From positions 1,736,001-1,800,000 of the forward strand of contig NZ_CP133720.1 of NCBI RefSeq assembly GCF_031326225.1: a stretch of DNA of 64,000 nucleotides, given 5' to 3'. The position numbers and the translations under genes are program-made. Below, piece after piece: positions 26,584 through 35,575 of this stretch. Source of the DNA: Undibacterium cyanobacteriorum (lineage in GTDB: Bacteria; Pseudomonadota; Gammaproteobacteria; Burkholderiales; Burkholderiaceae_D). Position 1 is the stretch's first letter. Every line of letters begins with the position of its first letter. Below the pieces are notes generated by a model. It made no database searches. It had not been told where the DNA came from and saw only the letters and a program-made list of their open reading frames with translations.

Positions 26584-27597
26584 ATGACGATTCGCGTCGC
26601 AATTAACGGCTACGGCCGTATCGGTCGTAACATTCTGCGTGCTCACTACGAAGGTGGTAAGTTTAAAGATCAAATTCAAATCGTTGCGATCAATGATCTC
26701 GGCAACGCAGAATCCAACGCGCACTTGACACGCTATGACACAGCCCACGGTAAATTCCCTGGCACAGTCAGTGTTGAAGGCGACACCATGATCGTCAACG
26801 GCGACAAAATCAAAGTATTCGCAGAACGCAATCCAGCGAACATTCCTTGGGGCGAATTGAATGTCGACGTCGTGTTGGAATGCACAGGCTTCTTTACAAC
26901 GAAAGAAAAAGCATCCGCTCACTTGGCTGGCGGTGCAAAGAAAGTCATCATCTCTGCTCCAGGCGGCAAAGACGTTGATGCAACCGTCGTATACGGCGTG
27001 AACCACGGTGTATTGAAAGCGACTGATACAGTCATCTCTAATGCATCTTGCACAACCAATTGCTTAGCACCATTGGCAAAACCATTAAACGACGCGATCG
27101 GTATCGAAAGTGGCTTGATGACGACGATCCACGCTTACACGAACGACCAAGTATTGACAGACGTGATGCACGAAGACTTGCGTCGTGCACGTTCCGCAAC
27201 AATGAGCATGATCCCAACTAAAACTGGCGCGGCAGCGGCAGTTGGTTTGGTCTTGCCAGAGTTGAATGGCAAATTGGATGGCTACGCAATGCGTGTTCCA
27301 ACCATCAACGTATCCGTTGTGGATTTGACGTTCATCGCTAAGCGCGATACGACAGTCGAAGAAATCAATAAAGTATTGAAAGAAGCATCTGAAGGTGCCT
27401 TGAAAGGCATCTTAGATTACAACAAAGCACCGTTGGTGTCTGTTGATTTCAATCACAACCCAGCATCTTCCACTTACGACGAAACATTGACGAAAGTGAA
27501 TGGTCGTTTGGTGAAAGTATCGAGCTGGTACGATAACGAGTGGGGTTTCTCGAATCGGATGTTAGACACCACAGTAGCACTCATGAGCGCCAAATAA
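26584..27597 (+). CDS. gap: glyceraldehyde-3-phosphate dehydrogenase, type I
   Basis: NAD-dependent glycolytic enzyme of 337 aa, giving 1,3-bisphosphoglycerate. INGYGRIGRNILRA is the NAD-binding start, SNASCTTNCLAPLAKPL carries the catalytic Cys, and HAYTNDQVLTD, RRARSATMSMIPTKTGAA and WYDNEWGFSNRMLD complete the family pattern. GGAG lies eight bases before the ATG. Downstream lies the 102-bp repeat array. Confidence 0.95.
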   Translation: MTIRVAINGYGRIGRNILRAHYEGGKFKDQIQIVAINDLGNAESNAHLTRYDTAHGKFPGTVSVEGDTMIVNGDKIKVFAERNPANIPWGELNVDVVLECTGFFTTKEKASAHLAGGAKKVIISAPGGKDVDATVVYGVNHGVLKATDTVISNASCTTNCLAPLAKPLNDAIGIESGLMTTIHAYTNDQVLTDVMHEDLRRARSATMSMIPTKTGAAAAVGLVLPELNGKLDGYAMRVPTINVSVVDLTFIAKRDTTVEEINKVLKEASEGALKGILDYNKAPLVSVDFNHNPASSTYDETLTKVNGRLVKVSSWYDNEWGFSNRMLDTTVALMSAK

Positions 27598-27605
27598 GAA
27601 AATCC

Positions 27606-28110
27606 AATTGTGGGGCGTATCGCGTTGTTGCTTGTCCTCGCAATACACTTGTATTGCTGTGGGAAGCGCCTAGCGCTACATCCCCAAAATTGAATTTTCA
27701 GGTATCAGTAGCTGTGGAGTAGCGCGTTGTTGCTTGTCCTCGCAATACACTTGTATTGCTGTGGGAAGCGCCTAGCGCTACATCCCCAAAATTGAATTTT
27801 CGGGTATCAGTAGCTGTGGAGTAGCGCGTTGTTGCTTGTCCTCGCAATACACTTGTATTGCTGTGGGAAGCGCCTAGCGCTACATCCCCAAAATTGAATT
27901 TTCGGCTATCAGTAGCTGTTGGAGTAGCGCGTTGTTGCTTGTCCTCGCAATACTCTTGTATTGTTGCGGGAAGCGCCTAGCGCTACATCTCCAAAATTGA
28001 ATTTTCGGCTATCAGTAGCTGTGGGAGTAGCGCGTTGTTGCTTGTCCTCGCAATACTCTTGCATTGTTGCGGGAAGCGCCTAGCGCTGCATCCCTATGTG
28101 AATTTCTTAC
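27606..28110 (+). repeat. tandem array of about five 102-103 bp units
   Basis: Five nearly identical copies repeat with a period of 102, 102, 103 and 103 bp (the CGCGTTGTTGCTTGTC segment recurs at 27621, 27723, 27825, 27928 and 28031), followed by a decayed sixth copy (about 28113-28183). Each unit can fold: outer arms GTAGCGC/GCGCTAC (27719-27725 and 27775-27781 in copy 2), inner arms GCAATAC/GTATTGC around ACTT, then an AAAATTGAATTTT palindrome-like linker. Differences between copies in the inner arm keep pairing as G-U. No gene lies inside. Confidence 0.92.
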
Positions 28111-28198
28111 CCGTTGATAGCTTTGGGTGTAACGCGTCGTATGTGCCATAACTTCGGCTCTCGCAATGCGCTTGTGTTGTTACTCAGTGATTCGCTCG

Positions 28199-28226
28199 AA
28201 AATGCCCCGAACTTCGGGGCATTTTT
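28199..28226 (+). terminator. rho-independent terminator after the repeat array
   Basis: Stem AAAATGCCCCGA/TCGGGGCATTTT with an ACT loop and T-run. It would end any transcript that runs from gap through the repeats, before lepB. Confidence 0.88.
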
Positions 28227-28330
28227 GTGGTCGGAGTCATCATTGCTGATGGTCTTTGATGGCGGTGCTTTGAATTCGGTTACACTACGCAGTATCTCAT
28301 TTTGTATTTTGTAGTTTTTTTGGAATGATT

Positions 28331-29035
28331 ATGAAGTCATTTGGTTTGGCACAATTGCGACAGTTAGCACGCGACAACAAAGGGTTTTTGTTTGTTGTGT
28401 TTGGAATGATCTTTATGCGCAGCGCCTTGGCCGATTGGTATGTGGTGCCCTCGAGCTCGATGTATCCGCACCTTTTGGAAGGTGACAGAGTGATCTCTAA
28501 CCGAGTTGCATATGACATTCGAATTCCATTCACCGATATCATTTTGAAGAAAGTTGGCAACCCACAACGCGGCGATATTGTGACATTTTTCTCCCCTGAA
28601 GATGGCACACGGTTGGTTAAACGCGTGATCGGTTTGCCAGGCGATACGATAGAAATGCGAGATCGTCGTCTTATCATTAATGGTGAGGAGGCGAACTATC
28701 AAGAAGTACCCGATGTACCGCGCGAATACCTGACACCGCGTTATGAAATGAGTCAACGTGTTTTCACTGAGACGCTCGGCGATTTGCATCACAATATCAT
28801 CGTCATGCCAGACGTGTATCAATCAATCCAATCGTTTGCTCCAGTTCAAATTCCTGAAGGTCAATACGTCATGCTGGGCGACAATCGTGATAATAGCCGT
28901 GATTCGCGATACTTCCACTTTGTGAAGCGCGAATTGATTACAGGACGCGTCAGTCGTTTGATGTTCTCCTTGGATTATGAGAACCATTACATGCCTCGTT
29001 TCGACCGGTTTGGTGCGAAAGTCGCGCAGCAGTAA
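28331..29035 (+). CDS. lepB: signal peptidase I
   Basis: Membrane serine protease (234 aa) that removes signal peptides in the periplasm. The catalytic Ser is in PSSSMYPHLLEGD and the general-base Lys in RLVKRVIGLPGD; GDNRDNSRDSR is the third conserved box. One N-terminal hydrophobic segment (FLFVVFGMIFMRSALADWYVV region) anchors it. It is not in the usual lepA-lepB-rnc cluster, so it may be a second copy. An ATG six bases upstream (28325) is possible, but GGA sits at a proper distance only from the ATG at 28331. Confidence 0.9.
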   Translation: MKSFGLAQLRQLARDNKGFLFVVFGMIFMRSALADWYVVPSSSMYPHLLEGDRVISNRVAYDIRIPFTDIILKKVGNPQRGDIVTFFSPEDGTRLVKRVIGLPGDTIEMRDRRLIINGEEANYQEVPDVPREYLTPRYEMSQRVFTETLGDLHHNIIVMPDVYQSIQSFAPVQIPEGQYVMLGDNRDNSRDSRYFHFVKRELITGRVSRLMFSLDYENHYMPRFDRFGAKVAQQ

Positions 29036-29068
29036 TCCGCGGCAGTAATCAATACTGAATGCAAGATC

Positions 29069-29103
29069 AAAAAAAGCTGGTTTCAACCAGCTTTTTTGTT
29101 TTT
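29069..29103. terminator. bidirectional terminator between lepB and IclR gene
   Basis: Stem AAAAAGCTGGTT (29071-29082)/AACCAGCTTTTT (29085-29096) with a TC turn and T-runs on both strands, between convergent genes. Confidence 0.9.
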
Positions 29104-29129
29104 TGGATATCCACGGTGGGCTAAGAAAT

Positions 29130-29930
29130 TTATTTTCGAATGGCCGTTGCGCTTGGTTTAGGTACGTAACCTAAAGCGGCCGAAATCTGTTCGGCTGTCG
29201 CAATCAAATCGCCAAGCCACGCTTCTTGGAGGCGATCAGCTGGTGCTGAAATTGATAGGCCAGCGATCATCTTGCCTGTATCGTCATGGATGCCCGCTGC
29301 CATACATCGCACACCAAGTTCGAGTTCTTCATTGTCGCGGGCGTAACCATTGGTGCGCACAGCGGCCAGCTCGCGTTCGAGTTTTGCGACATCCGTAATC
29401 GAATTCTTGTTGTGACCTGCCAAGCCAGTACGAGTGATGTAGGCACGTAAAGCTTTCGGTTCATCAATCGATAGAAAAAGTTTGCCAGTTGAGGTGAGGT
29501 GGAGTGGTGCACGACCACCAATGGCGCGTACAACCTGCATACCTGAGCGCTCCGAAAAAGCACGGTCGATGTAAACAATTTCATCCCCCTGTCGCACAGA
29601 GAGATTGATCGTTTGGTTGGTAATGCGGTGTAGATTCCGCATAAATTCGAGTGCGGCCTCGCGCACATCAAGACGACTCTTCACAATATTACCGAGTTCA
29701 AGCAAACGCATCCCAAGGCGATAGGTGCCGGTATCGGCACGGTCAACAAAACGCGTGATGACCAGATCATTCAAAATGCGATGTGCTGTCGATGGATGTA
29801 AACCAGTTTCATGTGCTAGATCTTTGAGTGAAACGGGATCGTGGTAGCGAGACAAAACATCGAGCAAAGAAACCATGCGCTCAATCACTTGGATCGAAGT
29901 TTTATCGTTGGCAGCGGTGTCGTTTTTCAT
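29130..29930 (-). CDS. IclR family transcriptional regulator
   Basis: DNA-binding regulator of 266 aa. The N-terminal winged helix-turn-helix (VSLKDLAHETGLHPSTAHRI, about residues 32-55) is followed by the IclR effector domain with GGRAPLHLTSTGK and ELELGVRCMAAGIHDDTG. Members control catabolic genes in response to small aromatic or organic acids. No obvious target lies next to it here; both neighbours are housekeeping or signalling genes. The ATG at 29930 is chosen over a TTG seven codons earlier; no ribosome binding site is clear. Confidence 0.9.
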   Translation of the reverse strand: MKNDTAANDKTSIQVIERMVSLLDVLSRYHDPVSLKDLAHETGLHPSTAHRILNDLVITRFVDRADTGTYRLGMRLLELGNIVKSRLDVREAALEFMRNLHRITNQTINLSVRQGDEIVYIDRAFSERSGMQVVRAIGGRAPLHLTSTGKLFLSIDEPKALRAYITRTGLAGHNKNSITDVAKLERELAAVRTNGYARDNEELELGVRCMAAGIHDDTGKMIAGLSISAPADRLQEAWLGDLIATAEQISAALGYVPKPSATAIRK

Positions 29931-30277
29931 AATGTGGATGGTGCAATGCAATATATCTCTGACTTTATACCATAATGTGAAATCAATTGGCTAGGATTTC
30001 AACTCTAGCGTTTCTTGGATCGCCATTTTTTTGCCCAATGCGTTGTTGTATTTTGAAATTTTTTCTATGTTCGTAATGCTTCATATTCGAAAATTGACCG
30101 CGTGTTGAGTGAATGATGTGTCATTTTCTTGCATCAAGCCACATCGTATAGACAAATCCTACGCAAGCGACGTTGCTTCGGTGTAATATGTTTAGAGTTT
30201 GCCATTCGCAGTAGTGCATTACCTGTTTTTGTTTGCTTTGAGCTCTGGATTGCCCAGTAAAACATGGAAGTTTCGCT
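29931..30277. other. divergent intergenic region, IclR regulator and HD-GYP protein
   Basis: About 350 AT-rich bases with the promoters of two divergent regulators. I see no gene, repeat or convincing -35/-10 pair. Confidence 0.45.
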
Positions 30278-31795
30278 ATGACCAAGAATGCCGTGATGTC
30301 GAGTTCGTTTCGTTCTTCCCCGTGGAAGATTCTGCTAGTCGATGATGAGCCCGATATTCATGATGTCACCAAACTGACCTTGCACCGCTTCCAATTAGAT
30401 GGACGCGGACTCCAATTTTTCGATGCCTACAATGCCCCGCAAGCCAAAGAGATTTTGAGCCGTGAGCCTGATATTGCTTTGGTATTTCTTGACGTCGTCA
30501 TGGAAACTGAAGATGCAGGTTTGGAAGTGGCGCGATGGATGCGCCAAGACTTGAAAAATCAGTTTACACGTATCGTGTTACGAACCGGTCAGCCGGGACA
30601 AGCGCCCGAAGAAAGCGTGATTGTTGATTACGATATCAATGATTACAAAGAAAAGACCGAACTCGACCGTACTAAATTATTCACCACGACTTTCGCTGCT
30701 TTACGTGCTTATCGCGACATCTTTACGGTTGAGGAAGCGCGGCGTTTTCAAGTGACTTATCGTGAAGGGCTTGAACGCGTCATTGAGGCTTCCGCACACA
30801 TACATCAACAACGCAATTTACACGACTTTGCTAATGGATTATTGCAGCAAGTGGTCGCTCTATTGCGTTTGGAGAAGAGCATGCTGTTGCGCCTGCGGGG
30901 TGCGAGCGGCGTTTCGGGTGAGAACTCTTATGAAGTATTGGCCAAGATCGGAAATTTTGACGACGATGCCCAGTTATTTAACGAGAATTTATTGCGGCAA
31001 TTGGATGATGCTGCAGTCAATCGAATTTCCCGCTTAAATGGCGATACGTATGTCGGCTACTTCCCAAACGAGAGTGGAAAAGCCTCGCTACTCGTGTTGC
31101 AAGGCGTCGAAAATGTGAATGAAATTGACGCAAAGTTATTGGAGGTATTTTCGTCAGGGGTGGCGATTGCCTTCGATAATATCCTGCTCAATCAAGAGAT
31201 CAGTGATACGCAAGGCGAGCTGATCATGCGACTCGGTGATGTCGTTGAATCGCGTTCGCCTGAGGCTGGTAATCATGTGCGTAGGATGGCGGAAGTGTGT
31301 CACCTTTTGGCACTCGCTTCGGGTATGGATCCTGACGAAGCCGCTATTCTTAAACAGGCAGCGCCAATGCACGATATCGGCAAAATTGCGACGCCAGATT
31401 CGGTGTTGCTCAAGCCTGGCAAGCTCGATGCCAACGAGTGGGACATCATGCGTTTGCATCCCGAAGTAGGGATGTCGATCTTGGATGGCTCACATCGTCC
31501 TATCTTACGCGCTGCATCAATTATCGCTCATCAACATCATGAGAAATTTGATGGCAGCGGTTATCCGCAAGGCTTGGTCGGTACTGAAATTCATGTCTAT
31601 GCGCGCATCGTCGCCGTGGCTGATGTGTTTGATGCCTTGATGCATAGTCGCGTCTATAAGCCTGCGTGGCCGGTTGATCAAGTCGTATCACACTTGAAAG
31701 CGGTCAGTGGATCGCACCTCGATCCGCAATTTGTTGAGCTCTTAGTTGATAACGTTGAGCGAGCCGTTGCGATTAATGAGCGTTATCCGGATTAG
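30278..31795 (+). CDS. response regulator with DUF3369 and HD-GYP phosphodiesterase domains
   Basis: Cytosolic cyclic-di-GMP-type signalling protein of 505 aa. A CheY receiver (about residues 16-140; acidic pocket DDEPD, phosphoacceptor Asp72 in LDVVMETED) is followed by a DUF3369 sensor-like domain (about 170-300) and a C-terminal HD-GYP domain (HDIGK with His365-Asp366, HHEKFDGSGYPQGL, then VADVFDALMHSRVYK). The conserved GYP and metal ligands suggest an active c-di-GMP phosphodiesterase. It is convergent with a GAF-GAF histidine kinase whose stop is only about 34 bp away, its probable partner. Confidence 0.92.
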   Translation: MTKNAVMSSSFRSSPWKILLVDDEPDIHDVTKLTLHRFQLDGRGLQFFDAYNAPQAKEILSREPDIALVFLDVVMETEDAGLEVARWMRQDLKNQFTRIVLRTGQPGQAPEESVIVDYDINDYKEKTELDRTKLFTTTFAALRAYRDIFTVEEARRFQVTYREGLERVIEASAHIHQQRNLHDFANGLLQQVVALLRLEKSMLLRLRGASGVSGENSYEVLAKIGNFDDDAQLFNENLLRQLDDAAVNRISRLNGDTYVGYFPNESGKASLLVLQGVENVNEIDAKLLEVFSSGVAIAFDNILLNQEISDTQGELIMRLGDVVESRSPEAGNHVRRMAEVCHLLALASGMDPDEAAILKQAAPMHDIGKIATPDSVLLKPGKLDANEWDIMRLHPEVGMSILDGSHRPILRAASIIAHQHHEKFDGSGYPQGLVGTEIHVYARIVAVADVFDALMHSRVYKPAWPVDQVVSHLKAVSGSHLDPQFVELLVDNVERAVAINERYPD

Positions 31796-31829
31796 TTTTC
31801 TGCTTCACTTTTACTTTGAATAATTCAAC

Positions 31830-33767
31830 TTAGGCAAGTGTGACTGGGAAACGTATTTGGTAATGTAGGCCGCGTCCAACTTCGCTTGTCGCACGAATCT
31901 GACCACTTAAAAGACCAGTGACTAGGTTGAACACGATGTGAGCGCCCAGGCCGCTCCCACCTTGTCCACGTTTGGTTGTGAAGAACGGGTCGAATAGTTT
32001 CTCCAATTCCTCCTCGTTCATGCCGCGACCATCATCCTGATAATCGAGGTGAAGGAAGTCATTCTCGTGACGTATTTGAATGGAAATATGTCCCTCCGAA
32101 GTATGTTCAAAACCGTGGTTGATGGAGTTCACGACAAAATTGGTAATGATTTGTGAGAATACTCCGGGGTGGCTCAAGATGCGAAGTTGAGATGGACAAT
32201 CAACCTGCACTTTGATGGGTTTGCCTTTGAGCTTGGGTTGCAAGGAGATCAGAATTTCATCAAGGTAGGCTGCCAAAACGAAGGGGCGTTTTTCATCGGA
32301 CGTTTGATCAACCGCGACCTGTTTAAAACTGCGAACCAGAGATGCGGCTCGTTTTGTGTTCGCGTTCAGTATCCGCAGTGATTGATCAACGATCTCAAGA
32401 AATTGATCTCGTTGTACATCGGCGAAGCGGCCAGCTTCAATGTCCCTGCGGGTCAATTTGAGTTCTTCGATCAGATGTGTCGTGGCCGTAACACATATAC
32501 CTAGAGGCGTATTGATTTCGTGTGCAACACCTGCCACAAGTCCGCCTAAGGAGGCTAATTTTTCTTTGCGTACTAACTCGGATTGCGCCTCTCGCAGTGC
32601 GTGTAAAGCGCTGTTGAGTGCGGTGTTTTGTTGTTCAAGATTTGCTTTGGCTAAGTGCAAATTTTTCTCAGAATTGAGTCTGTCGATTGCGACTGCAATG
32701 TGACTAGCAACGAAGACCAGCAGTTCAAGATCATGATCCGTATAGCGATTTTGTGCATCGTAACTTTGGACGATGATCACACCATAAATTTTGTCATTGA
32801 TGAGAATGGGAACACCAATCCAACTTTGTGTGGTAGCACCCAAAACCTGCTTGATTTCGCCGCTCGAAATTAAGTTCTTGAGACGATCTTGATCGATCAG
32901 TTGTGCCTTGCCGCTATGAATCACAAATGAGGTCATGCCCATACCAAGTGGGAAACGGTGCATTGCCGGTAATTCATCGATCTCGTCGACAAAGTACTGC
33001 ACGCTGATTTCCTCCGTATCGTCGTGGTACAAAGCGACCATGAAATTTTTAGCCGTGATGAGTCCGTCGACGATGCCGTGGATGTTGGCATACAGTTCAT
33101 CGGCATCCTCGACCGAGAACGACAATTCGGCAATGGAATACAGCGCCTTTTGAATTTGTTCGGATCTTTTGCGCTCACTAATTTCGTGTTTCAGCAGGGC
33201 AGTGCGTTCGGAGACGGCTCTCTCAAGTCGATCCACACTTTGGAACTGTTGTAAAGCGTTGCTAACATGCCCCGCAATTAATTCGAACAACGCCTGGTCT
33301 TCATCGGTGTAGAGATATTGGGCGTCATAACTTTGAATGACCATGGCCCCGAGGCAATCCTTTTGATGGTCGAGCAGAGGGTAGCCCATCCAATGTTCAG
33401 AACGTGTGCCAGTGACCGCGCTCAGCTCAGGACTCTCCACTAACTTCTCGTCTTCTTCGGCCGTGATGATCATTTCCTTTTTGTTGAGGATGACCCACTT
33501 GGTGAAAGCGTAGCCTGGCTCGTCGAGTTTGAATTGCTCTTGTGGGTTGGGCGCTTCATCAACCTCGTCGACAAAATAGACGAACTGCACGGCCTGTTCC
33601 TCATTGTTGTACAGAGCGATGTAAAAATTGGCCGCATACATAATGCGGGACAAGGCGAGATGAATGCCTTGGATGAATTCGCGGATGTCCGAAGTGCGCG
33701 AGGAAAGGCGCCCGATGTCGAGCACCATAGTTTGTACGGCTTCAAGTCGTTTGAGACGGTGTTCCAT
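31830..33767 (-). CDS. cytosolic GAF-GAF sensor histidine kinase
   Basis: Sensor kinase of 645 aa with no membrane segment. Two similar GAF domains (about residues 20-175 and 205-365; both contain VQYFVDE- or VYFVDE-type and VIQSYDAQ-type motifs, IVQSYDAQNRYTDHDLELL in the second) are joined by coiled-coil linkers. The kinase core has the H box GVAHEINTPLG, an ATPase with NSINHGFEHT, DDGRGMNEEELEKLFDPFFTT and GGSGLGAHIV. It lies tail to tail with the HD-GYP response regulator, so a ligand in the cytosol may control c-di-GMP breakdown (inference). Confidence 0.9.
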   Translation of the reverse strand: MEHRLKRLEAVQTMVLDIGRLSSRTSDIREFIQGIHLALSRIMYAANFYIALYNNEEQAVQFVYFVDEVDEAPNPQEQFKLDEPGYAFTKWVILNKKEMIITAEEDEKLVESPELSAVTGTRSEHWMGYPLLDHQKDCLGAMVIQSYDAQYLYTDEDQALFELIAGHVSNALQQFQSVDRLERAVSERTALLKHEISERKRSEQIQKALYSIAELSFSVEDADELYANIHGIVDGLITAKNFMVALYHDDTEEISVQYFVDEIDELPAMHRFPLGMGMTSFVIHSGKAQLIDQDRLKNLISSGEIKQVLGATTQSWIGVPILINDKIYGVIIVQSYDAQNRYTDHDLELLVFVASHIAVAIDRLNSEKNLHLAKANLEQQNTALNSALHALREAQSELVRKEKLASLGGLVAGVAHEINTPLGICVTATTHLIEELKLTRRDIEAGRFADVQRDQFLEIVDQSLRILNANTKRAASLVRSFKQVAVDQTSDEKRPFVLAAYLDEILISLQPKLKGKPIKVQVDCPSQLRILSHPGVFSQIITNFVVNSINHGFEHTSEGHISIQIRHENDFLHLDYQDDGRGMNEEELEKLFDPFFTTKRGQGGSGLGAHIVFNLVTGLLSGQIRATSEVGRGLHYQIRFPVTLA

Positions 33768-33906
33768 ACTTGCTCCTTGCAGGCAAGACGCGATGTTCTT
33801 GCGTGAAGCTTAGAGCAAAATAGAGCGCTTGTGCCAAACTGTGATGTCGAAGCCACAGAATTGAAACGAGAAACAAGCCTGATCCGAATGGGCGAATCAG
33901 TGGACC

Positions 33907-34803
33907 TTACTTAGATGGGTTGAGAGTCGTTTGGTGACGCAGGCTCGCATAGGGAACTTGAGGAACGAGAGGTAGGCCGAGGGCGCTCCAGACCGAGGAA
34001 CCGCCGCGATACCAGTAAAGATTGGTGTAGCCGAGTGCGCGCAATCGCATCAGCCCATTCACACTTAGCCAACACTCGGGTGAGGCACAGAAAACGACAA
34101 TGGCCTGATCTTTCTGCGGTGCCAGTGTCCGCATATTGGCTTCGAGCGCAACTTGTGAAAACGTATCGGCGCCTGGTGTTTTTGAGTCTGTTTGATAGGA
34201 GACACCGAGCCAATCCATGACGTAGGCATTCGGTAGGGTTTTGCCGCTGTCAAAATCCATGGTACTTGCGTCTAACAAGATAAATTTTTCTTCCTTCATT
34301 CCTGCAATCAGTTCCGCAGTTAGGATGTTCTTAACTCCTTCAAGATGTGAGGGGGTCGCGAAGTGAATGCCTTCGTTGGCGCTACGGATGTGGTCAGGCT
34401 CGTCGATTTGCCAGTCCATTTTTTCAAAATAGTCTGCATTTTGTGTAGGTATGCGAAGTGATCTGATGGCCCGACTAGACTCTTCATTAAACTGCTTATA
34501 GCGTTCGGTGAAATCAAGCTTACCAACCGCCAAGACATGACATGCGCCACCCGACATCGAACTGCAGCGGCTCAGACTTGTGCGGAGCGCTTCATTCTTT
34601 GTATTGCCCATATTTGAGAATAACTGTTTGCCATCGAGACTTCTGGTGATTGCGCGTGCTTCATCTTTACTTCGCGCTTGCTCAACACGCTCGCGCATTT
34701 TGTCCGAGAGTTCGAATTTTTCTGGATAAATTGGTTTCACAGTCACGCACCCACTGAGTACGGACGCAGACAACAAATAAAGGAGATAAATGAGGGAACG
34801 CAT
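33907..34803 (-). CDS. lipoprotein with C-terminal rhodanese-like domain (CxxxxCW motif)
   Basis: Exported lipoprotein of 298 aa. The signal ends at LSGCV (lipobox), so the mature protein is probably membrane anchored. Residues 160-285 form a rhodanese fold with VVFCASPECWLS, resembling the CXXCW-motif proteins linked to PQQ-dependent oxidation systems, and GYTNLYWYRGGSSVW. The N-terminal 130 residues are not recognised. Two cysteines around Trp could work as a redox pair. It could serve sulfur transfer or alcohol oxidation; neighbours do not decide. No operon partner on this strand. Confidence 0.75.
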   Translation of the reverse strand: MRSLIYLLYLLSASVLSGCVTVKPIYPEKFELSDKMRERVEQARSKDEARAITRSLDGKQLFSNMGNTKNEALRTSLSRCSSMSGGACHVLAVGKLDFTERYKQFNEESSRAIRSLRIPTQNADYFEKMDWQIDEPDHIRSANEGIHFATPSHLEGVKNILTAELIAGMKEEKFILLDASTMDFDSGKTLPNAYVMDWLGVSYQTDSKTPGADTFSQVALEANMRTLAPQKDQAIVVFCASPECWLSVNGLMRLRALGYTNLYWYRGGSSVWSALGLPLVPQVPYASLRHQTTLNPSK

Positions 34804-34989
34804 ATTCTTCGAGATTTATTTAAAAAACAATATTGTGTATTTTGTCAGCTAATTGAATTTATTGCAATTTCGATTTGCACTCCACATCGAGTGCGCCCGT
34901 GAGAGGGGCGTTCTTTCTGCATTTTTTCTTGTCATCGGACTTTCAATATCAACTGATAAAATGTGAGTTTTGATTGCCAAGGAAGAACC

Positions 34990-35400
34990 ATGACGTCTTC
35001 GTATGAACCTGACGATGGAAGTGTTAGTGAGTTCAAAAGTAAGAGCGGTTTGAAGCGTATTTTCTCTGCGTTTTTTTATTCGATTGATGGACTCAGGGCC
35101 GCTTGGCGACACGAGCATGCATTTCGCCAAGAATTGGTGTTGGTTATTGCTGGTGTGATCGTGGCGCTGTTCCTGCCAGTCTCAGCCTTTGAAAAACTGA
35201 TGATGATCGCAGTATTGGTACAGGTGTTGGTGGTGGAATTAATCAACTCTGCAATTGAAGCGGTGGTTGATCGTGTTTCTTTGGAGCGTCATAGCTTATC
35301 AAAAAATGCTAAGGACTTTGGAAGTGCCGCCGTCCTCCTCACATTTCTGATCGCGCTTGCAACATGGGGTGTGATTCTCTTCAATCGATATTTTTATTGA
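34990..35400 (+). CDS. dgkA: diacylglycerol kinase (DgkA)
   Basis: Small membrane kinase of 136 aa that returns diacylglycerol to phosphatidic acid. It has three hydrophobic helices and the family signature VVELINSAIEAVVDRVS followed by HSLSKNAKDFGSAAV. A 30-residue polar N-terminal tail is longer than in E. coli DgkA. The ATG at 34990 follows AAGGAAG; an upstream GTG in frame is less likely. Monocistronic. Confidence 0.92.
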   Translation: MTSSYEPDDGSVSEFKSKSGLKRIFSAFFYSIDGLRAAWRHEHAFRQELVLVIAGVIVALFLPVSAFEKLMMIAVLVQVLVVELINSAIEAVVDRVSLERHSLSKNAKDFGSAAVLLTFLIALATWGVILFNRYFY

Positions 35401-35441
35401 ATAGAACATCTTCATGCCAAGGGGAGAGTTGGGTGTACCTG

Positions 35442-35500
35442 ACTGCGAATCTCGCAGCAAGATAGTCGAAGAAACCGCAATGTGATTCAGCGCTATCTTG
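35442..35500. terminator. possible terminator hairpins between convergent dgkA and aminotransferase
   Basis: Two inverted repeats: CTGCGA/TCGCAG (35442-35456) and CAAGATAG (35458-35465)/CTATCTTG (35493-35500). Neither has a strong T-run, so termination here is only likely by position. Confidence 0.4.
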
Positions 35501-35575
35501 ACGGTAGAGGAAAGAAGACTAAAGAAAACTAAAGTCTCCTGAGTTCGAAAGATCGAATCAATATCACGTCCATGT

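Noticed and set aside
27606..28110. Tandem repeats as a CRISPR array
   Set aside because: The units are contiguous with no variable spacers, and no cas genes are present.
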